NCBI GenBank assembly: GCA_015065425.1
Contig: SVQH01000010.1
Span: 17,920 to 81,919 of the forward strand
DNA length: 64,000 nucleotides
Reading direction: 5' to 3'
Source: Oscillospiraceae bacterium
GTDB lineage: Bacteria > Bacillota > Clostridia > Oscillospirales > Acutalibacteraceae
Shown here: in pieces, positions 8,106-18,213 of the stretch
How the letters are laid out: every line of letters starts with the position of its first letter
Position numbering within the stretch: position 1 is the first letter of the stretch
The notes under the pieces: generated by a model
The model's input: the letters and a program-made list of their open reading frames with translations, nothing else
What the model was told of the DNA's origin: nothing
Databases searched by the model: none
Made by a program: the position numbers and the translations under genes

Positions 8106-8612
8106 TTGAAAAAAGAAAAAGAAATCACAGACGAAATTGCCATTTCAATACGAAGCCTTTGGCATATTGAATCAATGGATGAAAAGAAAAAGATAATAAG
8201 AAAGTATGATAACTTATTCCGATTGTTTTTACTTGTTAAAAATCGTCCTGATTTGTTTGAGCCTGATGATTTAGAAAAGTTAAAGCAACAAAGGGAATCA
8301 CTTACTGAGGCGGAAGAAGATTTAATCAGTGAAATCTTTGTTGCATTACATATGGGGTTTGTTTGCGAACCTCTTGAATATACTGTTGAAGAAGTTAAAG
8401 ATTATTATAATAAAGGTTTGTATTTTGCTAAAGATGAGATTGAAGATATGATTAGTTGGCAACTATATGGTGCCGAAAATCATAATCCCGAACTTGTAAT
8501 ATTGCTCGGTGAATATTTAGAAAAACATCTATACTTTGATACAGTTGAAGAGGCAGAAAAAGTTTGGGACGAATACTTTGCTTCTCACCTAAATGAAAAT
8601 GATAAGAATTAG
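8106..8612 (+). CDS. Unknown acidic protein, 168 aa, opposed to the ICE block
   Basis: This is the only convincing plus-strand gene in the first 36 kb. I chose the TTG at 8106 because AAAGGAG lies 8 bases upstream; the ATG at 8076 is in frame but has no ribosome binding site. The protein is helical and notably acidic (for example TEAEEDLISE and KDEIEDMIS), with no signal peptide, membrane segment or recognised motif. It ends 2 bases from the 3' end of the giant helicase gene, so the two converge. The orientation and its own leader suggest separate control, as for cargo or immunity-type genes, but I cannot assign a function. Confidence 0.65.
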   Translation: MKKEKEITDEIAISIRSLWHIESMDEKKKIIRKYDNLFRLFLLVKNRPDLFEPDDLEKLKQQRESLTEAEEDLISEIFVALHMGFVCEPLEYTVEEVKDYYNKGLYFAKDEIEDMISWQLYGAENHNPELVILLGEYLEKHLYFDTVEEAEKVWDEYFASHLNENDKN

Positions 8613-8614
8613 AG

Positions 8615-11600
8615 TTATCTTTCAAAAGATTTAACCCTATCTGCTTTATCTCTTTCCTCTTGTTCAACCTCACCATCAACAATTTCATTGTCGTGGTGGT
8701 CCATATCAAGAAGTGCGTTAAGTTCTGCCAACCTTTCCATTTTCTGTGAGAGTTCTTCTTCCTGCGGGAACGGTCTTTCAACCTCTGCTTTTGCATTTTC
8801 AAGCTGCACCTTTGTATCAGCAAGTCTTTCTTCACAAGCCTTTAATTTATCAGGCATTGAAGATATAAGGTTATCAAGACGGGTAATATTACCGTAAATA
8901 TCAGCACCGAGAGATACGGAATGTCTGAGAGAACCGACAAGAGTTAATACATATTCCTTTTCAAAAGAATTGAATGACAGCTCCATATTAAAGCCACGAT
9001 ATGAACCGATTGTTTTCGGTTCGGGCGATGTCATCGCCTTACAAGCCACCAATATCGCTGAACCTGCACCTTTCTTTTCGGTATAGGTAACATCTTCAAC
9101 TGTCATAGGTGAGAAGTTATCTTCGTTAAGATAGGTGTTTTCTTTTGCTCTTTCAATATCAGCATTGTATCCGGCAATTCGTTCTTCACCCTGTTTTATC
9201 TGCTGAGGATAGAACTTAATAATTCTGTCCTCAAGACTGTATCTCTGACTTAAATGGTTTTGTTTCAAAAGTTTGAGTTTTGATACTGCAACATCCAAAT
9301 CCATCTTTTCTTTTATATACGGATTACCCGTTGCAAGAGCCTTAATCTCGGCATAAGATAACGCCTGCTCGTCAACATCTTCTGCTGAACGCACAGGCGA
9401 TTTTGAAGTCATAATCTGACCTATAAACTTTTGCTTGTTCTCAACGAGCTGATAAAGATAGGCATCAAAGGTCTGCTCCGTAACATAACTATAAATCTCA
9501 ACTTCGGGGTTCTCATTACCTTGTCGAACAATTCTTCCTTCACGCTGCTGAAGGTCAGCGGGCCTCCACGGACAGTCGGTGTGATGAATTGCAATGAGCT
9601 TCTGCTGAACATTAGTACCTGCACCCATTTTAGCGGTTGAACCTATAAGAACACGAACCTGACCTGAACGGACTTTTCCGAAAAGGTCTTTTTTCTTTGC
9701 CTCACTGTCTGCGTTATGAATAAAGGCAATTTCACTTTCCGGGACACCTTTTGCAATAAGTTTCTTCTTAATGTCATCATAAACATTAAACTTACCGTCA
9801 TTATGCGGAGTGGATAAGTCACAGAAAATAAGCTGTGTTGATTTCTGCGGAGTTGTTCGCTCCCAAATACCATAAACATTATCAACACAAGCTGCAACCT
9901 TGCTGTCAGGGTCATCAGGTAACATTTCATTAAAGAGTCTTTGGTCAAGTGCTAACTTTCTGCCGTCATTGGTAATGAGAAGCATATTATCAACACTTGA
10001 ATCAACCATTTTGTTTCTTACCTTCTCGGCTCGTTCCGAAAGAGATTCAACAATCTGCTTCTGATGTTCTGTCGGTTTAACTGCGATATTATGAAAGTTT
10101 GCTTTAGGAACGGGAAGATTAAGCATATCTGCCGTCTGTATATCTGCAACCTGCCTGAACATCATCATAAGTTCGGGGAGGTTATAGAACTTGGCAAATC
10201 GTGTTTTTGCTCTGTATCCCGTACCTTCGGGAGCAAGTTCAATAGCAGTAACAGTTTCACCAAAGGTTGATGCCCACGAGTCGAAATGCTGTAAGTGCTT
10301 ATCTTCAAGTGCATCATACTGAAGGTATCTCTGCATTGTGTAAAGCTCTACCATTGAGTTTGAAACGGGAGTACCCGTTGCAAAGATAACACCTTTATTT
10401 CCGGTCACTTCATCAAGGTATCTGCACTTCATATAAAGGTCAGATGACTTCTGTGCCTCGGTTTGAGCTATACCGCCGACATTCCTCATTTTTGTATATA
10501 AGAAAAGGTTCTTAAAATTATGAGCTTCGTCAACAAAGAGCCTGTCAACACCGAGTTCCTCAAAGGTAACAACATCGTCTTTTCGGCTTTGGTCATTTAG
10601 CTTATCAAGTTTTGTCTGCAAAGATTTCTTTGTTTTTTCAAGCTGTTTAACGGTGATTTTCTCACCTCTGTCATACTTAATCTGTGCAACACCGAGAGTG
10701 ATTTCATCAATCTGTCGCTGAAGCATTTCTCTTTGTCTTTCAATACTGATAGGGATTTTCTCAAACTGCGAATGACCTATGATAATCGCATCATAATCAC
10801 CTGTAGCAATACGAGCACAGAACTTTTTACGGTTCTTTGTTTCAAAGTCCTTTTTAGTAGCAACAAGAATGTTTGCTGACGGATAAAGCTGAAGATATTC
10901 AGATGCCCACTGTTCTGTAAGGTGATTAGGAACTACAATGAGGGATTTATTGCAGAGTCCGAGCCTTTTGCTTTCCTGTGCTGCAGCAACAATTTCAAAT
11001 GTTTTGCCTGCACCAACAACATGAGCAAGTAAGGAATTACCACCGTACATAATACGGGCAACAGCATTTATCTGATGTGGTCGCAAGGATATTTCAGGGT
11101 TCATTCCCGAAAATGTGATATGACTGCCGTCATATTCACGAGCTCGCATAGAATTGAATAAATCGTTATATCTTCTTACAAGTCTTTCTCTTCGTTCCGG
11201 GTCTTTCCAAATCCAATCCTGAAAGGCTTGTTTTATCATTTCTTGCTTACCTTGAGCGATAGCAGTTTCTTTTTTGTTGAGGACAGGCTTTTTATTTCCG
11301 TGTTCATCTTCCACATAGTCAAAGATACGCACATCTTTAAGATTGAGAGTATCTTCAATAATCTTGTAACCGTTTATTCGGCTTGTACCGTAAGTGTTGT
11401 TAGCAACAACATTAGTACGGTCATAAGATTTGTTGGCGATAGTCCATTCGCCCGTAAGCTCGGTATATTTTACTTTAATATTCCATTGAGCATAACGAGG
11501 CGTCTGTAATATCTCATATACGAATCTTTCAACATCTTCAGGCGGGAGCCAAGTTGCACCCAAACGAACAGAGATTTCACTTGCTGTCAAATCTTTAGGC

Positions 11601-14600
11601 TGAACCTTTTCAAGCATTTCCACATTGATATTATAATCATCAGGATAAAGCTCTGCTGTTCTTCTTGCAAGTTCAAGTTTCTTTCTAACATTTCCTGAAA
11701 GATATTCATCCGCAGGCAGATACCTTGCATCATTACTGTGTTCAGATGTGTATTCCGGGTTTAAGAAGATAACACCTTTGAGTTCTTCAAAGAGTTCCTG
11801 TTCTGTCTTTCCCGTAAGCTCACACATAAATTCCATATCAACCTTTGCTTTTTCACCGATTGATACAGCGAGTGCCTCACTTGCAGTTGAAACAGATGTT
11901 ACCTTAATATGAGGTTTGATTGTTCTCTTTGTAAACATATCCGCTTTGCGTTTAAGTTCGCCATTTTCACCGATAATTTCAAGTGAACAAAGCAAACAAT
12001 ATGAACTGTCATCGGCAAAGGCTAATCTGTTAGCTCTTGCATTGAGAAGTCCGTATTTCTTTGTAAAATCGTCATACAGGGTGTTTAATCTTTCCTGTGC
12101 AGACTTGATTGAACTGTCAGGGTAATCATCTGTCTGTAATCGTATAAGCTCTCTTACACAATCACGGATTTTAATCATACCCTTAATTCTGTTTTCGGCT
12201 GTTGCAGAAACATCAACAGGGTTCATTCTGCTGTTTTGACGATAATATATCTTATCTTCAACAACAGTAAAACTGAAGTTTTTTACATTCGGGTCTGCGG
12301 GAACTGAATTATCTTCAACCTCACCGATTTCCGAAATATCAAACTCCGTAATTTCTGCGTGAATATTCTGTACGGCTTCACTTAAAAGGTCGGAAAGGTT
12401 TCTGTCCTCATACGCCTTACAAGTCAAGGAATGACCGAACTGTGAGGACTCCATAACCATTTCACCAAGAACCATTTCCGGATGGTCTATGAAATATTTG
12501 TTGTATTCATTTCCGTTCTCATCACGGTCAAGGTGTACCCAATCGGGTTCATCATTTACAAGAGTATCCCTTTTTTGCAAGAAGAGAATATCAGAAGTAA
12601 CCTCTGTACCTGCATTTGCCTTAAATGTGTTATTCGGCAAACGAATGGCGCCGAGAAGCTCGGCTCTCTGTGCAATATACTTTCTTACATTTGAGTTTCT
12701 CTTGTCCATAGTACCTGATGAAGTTATAAATGCAATTACACCACCGGGGCGAACCTTATCAAGTGTCTTTCCGAAAAAGTAATCGTGTATGAGCCAATTA
12801 TTCTTGTCGTACTTTTTATCAATTACTTTAAACTGACCGAAAGGTACGTTACCTATCGCAACATCAAAGAAACTGTCGGGGAGTGATGCGTTTTCATAAC
12901 CTTGCACTGTGATACCTGATTTCTGATACAACTGCTGTGCAATTCGACCTGTTAAGCTGTCAAGCTCAACACCGAAAAATTTACTCTTCTGCATACTATC
13001 CGGAAGCATACCGATAAAGTTACCCGTACCGCAAGACGGTTCAAGAATATTACCTTCGCTGAATCCCATATTACCGAGTGCTTCATACATAGCACGAATA
13101 ACTACGGGAGGTGTATAGAAAGCAGTAAGTGTACTTTCTCGTGCTGCAGCATATTCTTCAGGTGAAAGTGTAACGATAAGTTCCTTGTATTCATCTGACC
13201 AATTTGCTTTGTTTTCATCAAAAGCATCAGCAAGACCTCCGAAGCCGACATACTTTGAAAGTATTTCCTGTTCTTCGGGAGTTGCAAGACGGTTTTCAAA
13301 TTCAAGCTCGTGCAAGAGATTGATAGCCGCCATATTATTACGGAATTTCTCTTTCGGTCCGCCAACACCTAAATTATCATCCGTTATTCTGAAATTGTGT
13401 TTTTCACTATCGGGAATAGTAGGATGAAGTGTTGTTACTTTCTCTTTCTTTTCTTCCCAAACAGGAGGAGTAAGAGCAGGTTCTTCCGTCTTAATTGTTT
13501 CCACAACAATATCATAAGGAAGACCGTTTTCTAATGCGGGGTATTCAGCAACCTTTTCAGTTGTATATTCCTGCTTTTCAGGTGCCAAATGCTCACGAAC
13601 AAAACCGATTTTTTCAACTCTGTTTATAGGATAAATTGATGTTGTGTCCCTCATTGACACATCACCGAATACGGGGTCTATCTTTTCAATGATATATTTA
13701 TCACCATCAATTATGACCTCTTTGCCGATAAGCTCTATATCAGGTACATATGATATTTTTTCTCGTTCTTTTTTCAGCTCATCTATCAACTGAAGAGCTG
13801 TTTCTTTATCGTTGGGTTCTGTTTCTTTGGCTGATGCAATGCTTTCCAATTCTGCAATAGCTGAATCTAACGATTGAGGGTTTTGCAAATCAAAAGCAAG
13901 TTTGTCAGCAGCATCATCTTTCGTTTCCCCAATCTCAAGTGTATCTCTGAAGCCATAGAAATCATAGTTTTCAAAAAAGTCAACAAGTCTGTCTGAAAGT
14001 GTTTTATCGATATAAGGACTTGGAGCAATATCAAAGCTTTGTGGCGGTGGGTCAAGTTCCGTTGCAAAATCAATAGGAATTGTATTGCCATATTTATCGG
14101 CATAAACAATTATTGACATCGGAGTTCCGTAGTAGTTTTCCTCCTTAATATCCTTTACAAACTGATATTCGCTCGTATATTCAATACTTTCACGAACTTT
14201 ACCGTCTGTATGAAGATAATCAATTCTGCCTACAGGTTTACTCTCTACGGGGTCTTCCTTGTTTTGAGAAACAATCGTATAGGTTTTTCTCTCACCGTTT
14301 TCAAGGGAGCAGACTGCAACATCAAATCCTCTGTCTGTAAGCATATTAAGATAAGTTTCAAGGCGGTGCTTTGGAACGCCACACATATCAACAGTAACAT
14401 TATCACCGATTGTTCTGTGAGTGAGCTGTAAATCAAGTGCTTCTGCCATATCCTTTGCATCTTCACCAAGAGCTTCAAAGAAATCTCCAACCTGATACAA
14501 AAACAGCTTGTCAGCATTTTCAGCCTTAAGCTCGTTATACTGTTGCCAATACGGGTTTAATATGCTGTCCTTAACAGGTACACCGTAGCTTTCTGACAAT

Positions 14601-17600
14601 TCTTTAAACTCTTTGAGCAGTTCATCACGAATACCAAGAACAGAACCGTCTTTTTCAAAAACAAAAGCTTCTTTTACAAGGAATTCATAAAACTCTTTTC
14701 CACTCCAGAGATTATCATTATCTCTTGCTACAAGAATACCACCCTCATAAGTCAGATCAATATCGTCAATCTTTAATGCAGAAAGAACCTTGTATAATAC
14801 TTCTGTTTCTTTCGTTTCCGGTTGAACAAAACTCAATATAGGCTTTTCTATGCTCTTTGCTTCTTCAATAAGAGCCTGCATAGTTTCCTTTGTGCAATCG
14901 GTCAAATCAACGGCAGAATGGAAATACTCATAATCTTCCTTATATTCTTTTGTGCCGTAATCCGAAAGTGTCTGATGAGCAACAGTACCGAGATAATCAA
15001 AGAACTCTTTTTCATCCGTATAAAGCTCTGCTGCTTTTAGAATATCCTCATAAGAGATAAGGTTATTAACATACTGTCCTTTACCGTCATTTCCGTCAGG
15101 ATTGTAATATACCCATTCAACATTGTTACTTCCGTCATTAACGAAGAAAGCATCTGTATAATTAGCATCAAAGGTTTCAGTTATTTCAACTGAAGGAGTC
15201 GGGAATCTGTCAACAACACCTTTGTCAACCTCCATAATAACAATGTTAATGTTATTATTTGCGTAAAGTTCTTTCTGACAATAGCTGAGATTGAAGTCGA
15301 GAACCTCACAACAAGGAGTTAAGACATTTCCGAAAAAATTTTTTCTCGGTGCTAAATAATGCGTATGCTTTGAAACAATTTCTGCATCCTTACCGAAGGC
15401 AATATAGAAACCACCTGTGTGCATAAGAAGAACACCATCGGGATTTTCTTTTTTAACCTGTTCATACTGAACCAAGAAATCAGGCTTATTGCTTTCATCA
15501 ATCTCTGTTTCAGGTTCGTTATTCTCAATAGGTCTTTCAACCTCTACTTCAATTCTCAAATGATTGTTTGCAGGGTTTTCTTTTACCTTTTTCTCAAAGT
15601 CAGCCTTTGAGAATTCCTTGTTGAATAACGGATATTGACTGTCATTAAGGATTACAGGGTCTTCAAGTGAAAGAATAGTGTATTCATCTGCACCGATATA
15701 TACAGTATCTCCGAGGTTATATTCGTATCTGTATTCTTTTGGTGCCTGTTCTTCTTCGGGAGCCTCACGGATAAATTGTCGAATTTCATTCGTCTTTTTC
15801 CAAGCTGCTTCTTTTGCCATTTGTTCGTCAAGCCATTGCGGATACATTTCCTTTTCTTTCGGACTTAAATATCTGTCAAGTTTTACAAGTTCGGAAATAC
15901 GCTTTTCAACATAGTTCCATTTAAGGAGAGTTCTTCTTTCAGGCACACTGTAATGGTCGGATATTTCAATACCTTTAGCATCGTGATTATGCCAATACCC
16001 TGTACCGGGGATAGCATCAGTTCCGCCACCTATACCATATTCATTCTTTAAGAATTTGATATTATCTTCCTTTGAAAGACTCTCGGTAAACTGTCGGTAC
16101 ACTCGCATTTTGCCTTCACTAAAGCCACTACCCGCACCGAGAACATAGTCAATAGCACCTTGCGGTAAAGGAAGAACGGCATCCTTCACTTTTGTACCTA
16201 TAAACTCAAGTTGCATATCCTCACTCGGAAGCAAAAGTGCTTGCGGCTCTGTCCATTCCTCAATCAGTATCATACCGAAAACGGAACGCTCAATCTGAAA
16301 CCATTTTTCCCAAGCTTCACGAAGTTCCGTTCCGTCATCACGCCACAATCTTATAGCATCAGAATAGGCTTCAAAGCCTGCTTTAACACCGTTTGAAAGT
16401 GTCATTTCGTAAGGTGTTGAATTAAAGAAAGATTTAATAAAATCGCTACGTTCTTTTTTGTCTTGGTGACTTTCATAGAACATAGCGATTTCTTCTCTGT
16501 ATGGAGTTAAAAAAGATTTAATTAACTCGTTTTTCTGTTTGTCTTGATGGAAATATTCAATGCCGTTCCAACGGGCATCAAAGTCGTGTCCGCTTAACTG
16601 TAAATCAATTCCTTCAGAACTGTTTCCTCGGCTGTCATCCTGATGTTGTTCATCATACGAACCCACTGCATCTGATTCTGCTCCTTCAGTTCTTCCGTCA
16701 CTCCCTGTGACTTCTGCAACTGTTCCGTGAGCTGAGTCATCATCTGTTCCGCTTCGGTTTCCGTCTGTTTGATTGTTCTCATCAGTTCGCCCTTCGCTAT
16801 CAGTTGTGCGAAATAGACTTTCCTGTGTTCCTGTAGGAATTTCTTCCTCAGCATACCGTACTTCCCAAGAGTAACGTTCTCCTCTTGCGGTAAGGTCAGG
16901 TTCGGGATTTGATAATCTCCCACTTGTCTGTAAGTCATCTGTGACATTTTCATTACTCCTTTCGGTTTCGTTTTTTGTTTTTGCACTTTCATCATACTCT
17001 AACGAGAAATTATTATCAAATGTGCGATTTCTTTTTTTCTCATTTTTTTCGATATTTTTTACGGTGCTTTCGATTTCACGAAGTCCCATTTCCGCAATAT
17101 CACTTACTGCCATACCCATTGCAATAACACTTGAAGGGGTATTGAAATTGAAAATATCTTCAAAATCTTCTCTGTCGTAATACTCGTCAGCATTGATACC
17201 GCACCTTGTCATCATCATATATCCGATTGAAGCAGAAAGTGCATTCTTTAAGATAACCGAAATATTGTCATCATCAAGCTCTTCAAGGAAACTGCCATAT
17301 TTACTGTCATTAACGGTTGAAAGATAATCAAGAATATTATCTTCAACCATATTTCTTGCAGTATCGTCAATCACGCTTTCAAGTCCGCCCTCGGCTGTAT
17401 CACCGAATGCATTTGTAAGAGCTTCTGCTACTTCATCGTGATAACGGTCTTTGACTTCCCATCGGGGAACCTCATAACCGTAAAACGAATTTGTATCTGA
17501 AACATCAAAAACATATCGTAATTTCTGATAACTGCCCGAATAGTCAAACAAAGCAATACCTGTTGCTCCTCGATTAACCCAACGGTGCATTTTGTCGTTC

Positions 17601-17788
17601 CAAAAACCTATTTCTGCACAAGCAGTAGCATCAGGTCTTTGGGAATAAATCAAAATTTGTTCGTGGAAGTCATATTTAAAGTTATTTGATGCCGTTCTTA
17701 AAAAAGAAGTCCAATTATCAAGATTGTTTGTAACTTTACCTACTTCATCCTTGAACATTGCTGTGATTATTTGCAGCTTACTCGCCAT
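8615..17788 (-). CDS. Giant ArdC/MutS-I/N6-methylase/SNF2-helicase protein, 3057 aa
   Basis: A polyvalent DNA-processing protein typical of large Clostridia ICEs. Residues 1-130 carry an ArdC-like ssDNA-binding domain (FHEQILIYSQRPDA…RGATGIALFD). Two stretches resemble MutS domain I: residues about 765-860 and 1075-1180 (FLYQVGDFFEALGEDA, then MCGVPKHRLETYL). An N6-adenine methylase follows (residues about 1450-1800; motif I EPSCGTGNF, motif IV-like GNVPFG). A SNF2-type helicase occupies about 2240-2800 (GAGKT Walker A, VDEAHN box, C-terminal QQREGRIVRQG). It probably remodels and marks transferred DNA against host restriction. It overlaps the next gene upstream by 11 bases, and no frameshift is visible over 9 kb. 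Confidence 0.92.
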   Translation of the reverse strand: MASKLQIITAMFKDEVGKVTNNLDNWTSFLRTASNNFKYDFHEQILIYSQRPDATACAEIGFWNDKMHRWVNRGATGIALFDYSGSYQKLRYVFDVSDTNSFYGYEVPRWEVKDRYHDEVAEALTNAFGDTAEGGLESVIDDTARNMVEDNILDYLSTVNDSKYGSFLEELDDDNISVILKNALSASIGYMMMTRCGINADEYYDREDFEDIFNFNTPSSVIAMGMAVSDIAEMGLREIESTVKNIEKNEKKRNRTFDNNFSLEYDESAKTKNETERSNENVTDDLQTSGRLSNPEPDLTARGERYSWEVRYAEEEIPTGTQESLFRTTDSEGRTDENNQTDGNRSGTDDDSAHGTVAEVTGSDGRTEGAESDAVGSYDEQHQDDSRGNSSEGIDLQLSGHDFDARWNGIEYFHQDKQKNELIKSFLTPYREEIAMFYESHQDKKERSDFIKSFFNSTPYEMTLSNGVKAGFEAYSDAIRLWRDDGTELREAWEKWFQIERSVFGMILIEEWTEPQALLLPSEDMQLEFIGTKVKDAVLPLPQGAIDYVLGAGSGFSEGKMRVYRQFTESLSKEDNIKFLKNEYGIGGGTDAIPGTGYWHNHDAKGIEISDHYSVPERRTLLKWNYVEKRISELVKLDRYLSPKEKEMYPQWLDEQMAKEAAWKKTNEIRQFIREAPEEEQAPKEYRYEYNLGDTVYIGADEYTILSLEDPVILNDSQYPLFNKEFSKADFEKKVKENPANNHLRIEVEVERPIENNEPETEIDESNKPDFLVQYEQVKKENPDGVLLMHTGGFYIAFGKDAEIVSKHTHYLAPRKNFFGNVLTPCCEVLDFNLSYCQKELYANNNINIVIMEVDKGVVDRFPTPSVEITETFDANYTDAFFVNDGSNNVEWVYYNPDGNDGKGQYVNNLISYEDILKAAELYTDEKEFFDYLGTVAHQTLSDYGTKEYKEDYEYFHSAVDLTDCTKETMQALIEEAKSIEKPILSFVQPETKETEVLYKVLSALKIDDIDLTYEGGILVARDNDNLWSGKEFYEFLVKEAFVFEKDGSVLGIRDELLKEFKELSESYGVPVKDSILNPYWQQYNELKAENADKLFLYQVGDFFEALGEDAKDMAEALDLQLTHRTIGDNVTVDMCGVPKHRLETYLNMLTDRGFDVAVCSLENGERKTYTIVSQNKEDPVESKPVGRIDYLHTDGKVRESIEYTSEYQFVKDIKEENYYGTPMSIIVYADKYGNTIPIDFATELDPPPQSFDIAPSPYIDKTLSDRLVDFFENYDFYGFRDTLEIGETKDDAADKLAFDLQNPQSLDSAIAELESIASAKETEPNDKETALQLIDELKKEREKISYVPDIELIGKEVIIDGDKYIIEKIDPVFGDVSMRDTTSIYPINRVEKIGFVREHLAPEKQEYTTEKVAEYPALENGLPYDIVVETIKTEEPALTPPVWEEKKEKVTTLHPTIPDSEKHNFRITDDNLGVGGPKEKFRNNMAAINLLHELEFENRLATPEEQEILSKYVGFGGLADAFDENKANWSDEYKELIVTLSPEEYAAARESTLTAFYTPPVVIRAMYEALGNMGFSEGNILEPSCGTGNFIGMLPDSMQKSKFFGVELDSLTGRIAQQLYQKSGITVQGYENASLPDSFFDVAIGNVPFGQFKVIDKKYDKNNWLIHDYFFGKTLDKVRPGGVIAFITSSGTMDKRNSNVRKYIAQRAELLGAIRLPNNTFKANAGTEVTSDILFLQKRDTLVNDEPDWVHLDRDENGNEYNKYFIDHPEMVLGEMVMESSQFGHSLTCKAYEDRNLSDLLSEAVQNIHAEITEFDISEIGEVEDNSVPADPNVKNFSFTVVEDKIYYRQNSRMNPVDVSATAENRIKGMIKIRDCVRELIRLQTDDYPDSSIKSAQERLNTLYDDFTKKYGLLNARANRLAFADDSSYCLLCSLEIIGENGELKRKADMFTKRTIKPHIKVTSVSTASEALAVSIGEKAKVDMEFMCELTGKTEQELFEELKGVIFLNPEYTSEHSNDARYLPADEYLSGNVRKKLELARRTAELYPDDYNINVEMLEKVQPKDLTASEISVRLGATWLPPEDVERFVYEILQTPRYAQWNIKVKYTELTGEWTIANKSYDRTNVVANNTYGTSRINGYKIIEDTLNLKDVRIFDYVEDEHGNKKPVLNKKETAIAQGKQEMIKQAFQDWIWKDPERRERLVRRYNDLFNSMRAREYDGSHITFSGMNPEISLRPHQINAVARIMYGGNSLLAHVVGAGKTFEIVAAAQESKRLGLCNKSLIVVPNHLTEQWASEYLQLYPSANILVATKKDFETKNRKKFCARIATGDYDAIIIGHSQFEKIPISIERQREMLQRQIDEITLGVAQIKYDRGEKITVKQLEKTKKSLQTKLDKLNDQSRKDDVVTFEELGVDRLFVDEAHNFKNLFLYTKMRNVGGIAQTEAQKSSDLYMKCRYLDEVTGNKGVIFATGTPVSNSMVELYTMQRYLQYDALEDKHLQHFDSWASTFGETVTAIELAPEGTGYRAKTRFAKFYNLPELMMMFRQVADIQTADMLNLPVPKANFHNIAVKPTEHQKQIVESLSERAEKVRNKMVDSSVDNMLLITNDGRKLALDQRLFNEMLPDDPDSKVAACVDNVYGIWERTTPQKSTQLIFCDLSTPHNDGKFNVYDDIKKKLIAKGVPESEIAFIHNADSEAKKKDLFGKVRSGQVRVLIGSTAKMGAGTNVQQKLIAIHHTDCPWRPADLQQREGRIVRQGNENPEVEIYSYVTEQTFDAYLYQLVENKQKFIGQIMTSKSPVRSAEDVDEQALSYAEIKALATGNPYIKEKMDLDVAVSKLKLLKQNHLSQRYSLEDRIIKFYPQQIKQGEERIAGYNADIERAKENTYLNEDNFSPMTVEDVTYTEKKGAGSAILVACKAMTSPEPKTIGSYRGFNMELSFNSFEKEYVLTLVGSLRHSVSLGADIYGNITRLDNLISSMPDKLKACEERLADTKVQLENAKAEVERPFPQEEELSQKMERLAELNALLDMDHHDNEIVDGEVEQEERDKADRVKSFER

Positions 17789-18080
17789 CAGTAATCACCT
17801 CACTGTCAGCCTTTTTCTTTTTTGTTGGTTTTTCAGGCTTTGATTCTTCTGTAGTGACGGTCATATCTGCGGTAAGAAAGGAAAACAACAAGTTTTCGTT
17901 TACACATTCCTGAAGTTGTCCGATAAGTTCAACTTCTTTGAAAGAAAGGCTTTCATTAGCCAACACTTCCTTTGGTGTCAGAGCTTTAAGCTGTTCTTCT
18001 GTGGTAATGCCAAGTGAAACAAGTTTTTCAATTGCTTCAAATTTCATCTGAGTTATATTTGTCTTTGCTTTCTTTGCCAT
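17778..18080 (-). CDS. Small basic/acidic ICE protein, 100 aa
   Basis: A 100-residue protein with a basic start (MAKKAKTNITQMKF), a middle that looks like a short helical repeat (LVSLGITTEEQLKALTPKEVL) and a Lys/Glu-rich tail. I chose the ATG at 18080 because GGAAAGGAG lies just ahead; the longer in-frame extension overlaps a better-placed 53-aa ORF. Its 3' end overlaps the start of the giant helicase, so it is probably co-translated with it. No known family was recognised. Confidence 0.7.
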   Translation of the reverse strand: MAKKAKTNITQMKFEAIEKLVSLGITTEEQLKALTPKEVLANESLSFKEVELIGQLQECVNENLLFSFLTADMTVTTEESKPEKPTKKKKADSEVITDGE

Positions 18081-18198
18081 TTTTCTTCTCCTTTCCATCG
18101 TAGAATTCTTCATATACTTTTTTCCAACAGATATTACACACATATCCGTTTCGGTATCTGCAATTTTTACAACCTAATTTCTTTTCATCAACTTTCAT
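18037..18198 (-). CDS. 53-aa double-CxxC microprotein
   Basis: A short ORF beginning MKVDEKKLGCKNC with a second CNIC eight residues later (C-x2-C-x7-C-x2-C), the spacing of a small zinc ribbon. The tail is lysine-rich. It lies 15 bases after the stop of the preceding gene and runs 44 bases into the start of the next. It has only a weak ribosome binding site, so it may be translated by coupling. Probably real; possibly a DNA- or partner-binding zinc knuckle. Confidence 0.5.
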   Translation of the reverse strand: MKVDEKKLGCKNCRYRNGYVCNICWKKVYEEFYDGKEKKNGKESKDKYNSDEI

Positions 18199-18213
18199 TT
18201 CTGACGATGAAGC

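Noticed and set aside
16594-16995. 133-aa minus-strand ORF inside the giant helicase gene
   Set aside because: It is an alternate-frame shadow of a low-complexity Glu/Thr/Gly-rich linker of the 3057-aa protein, with no separate start signal.
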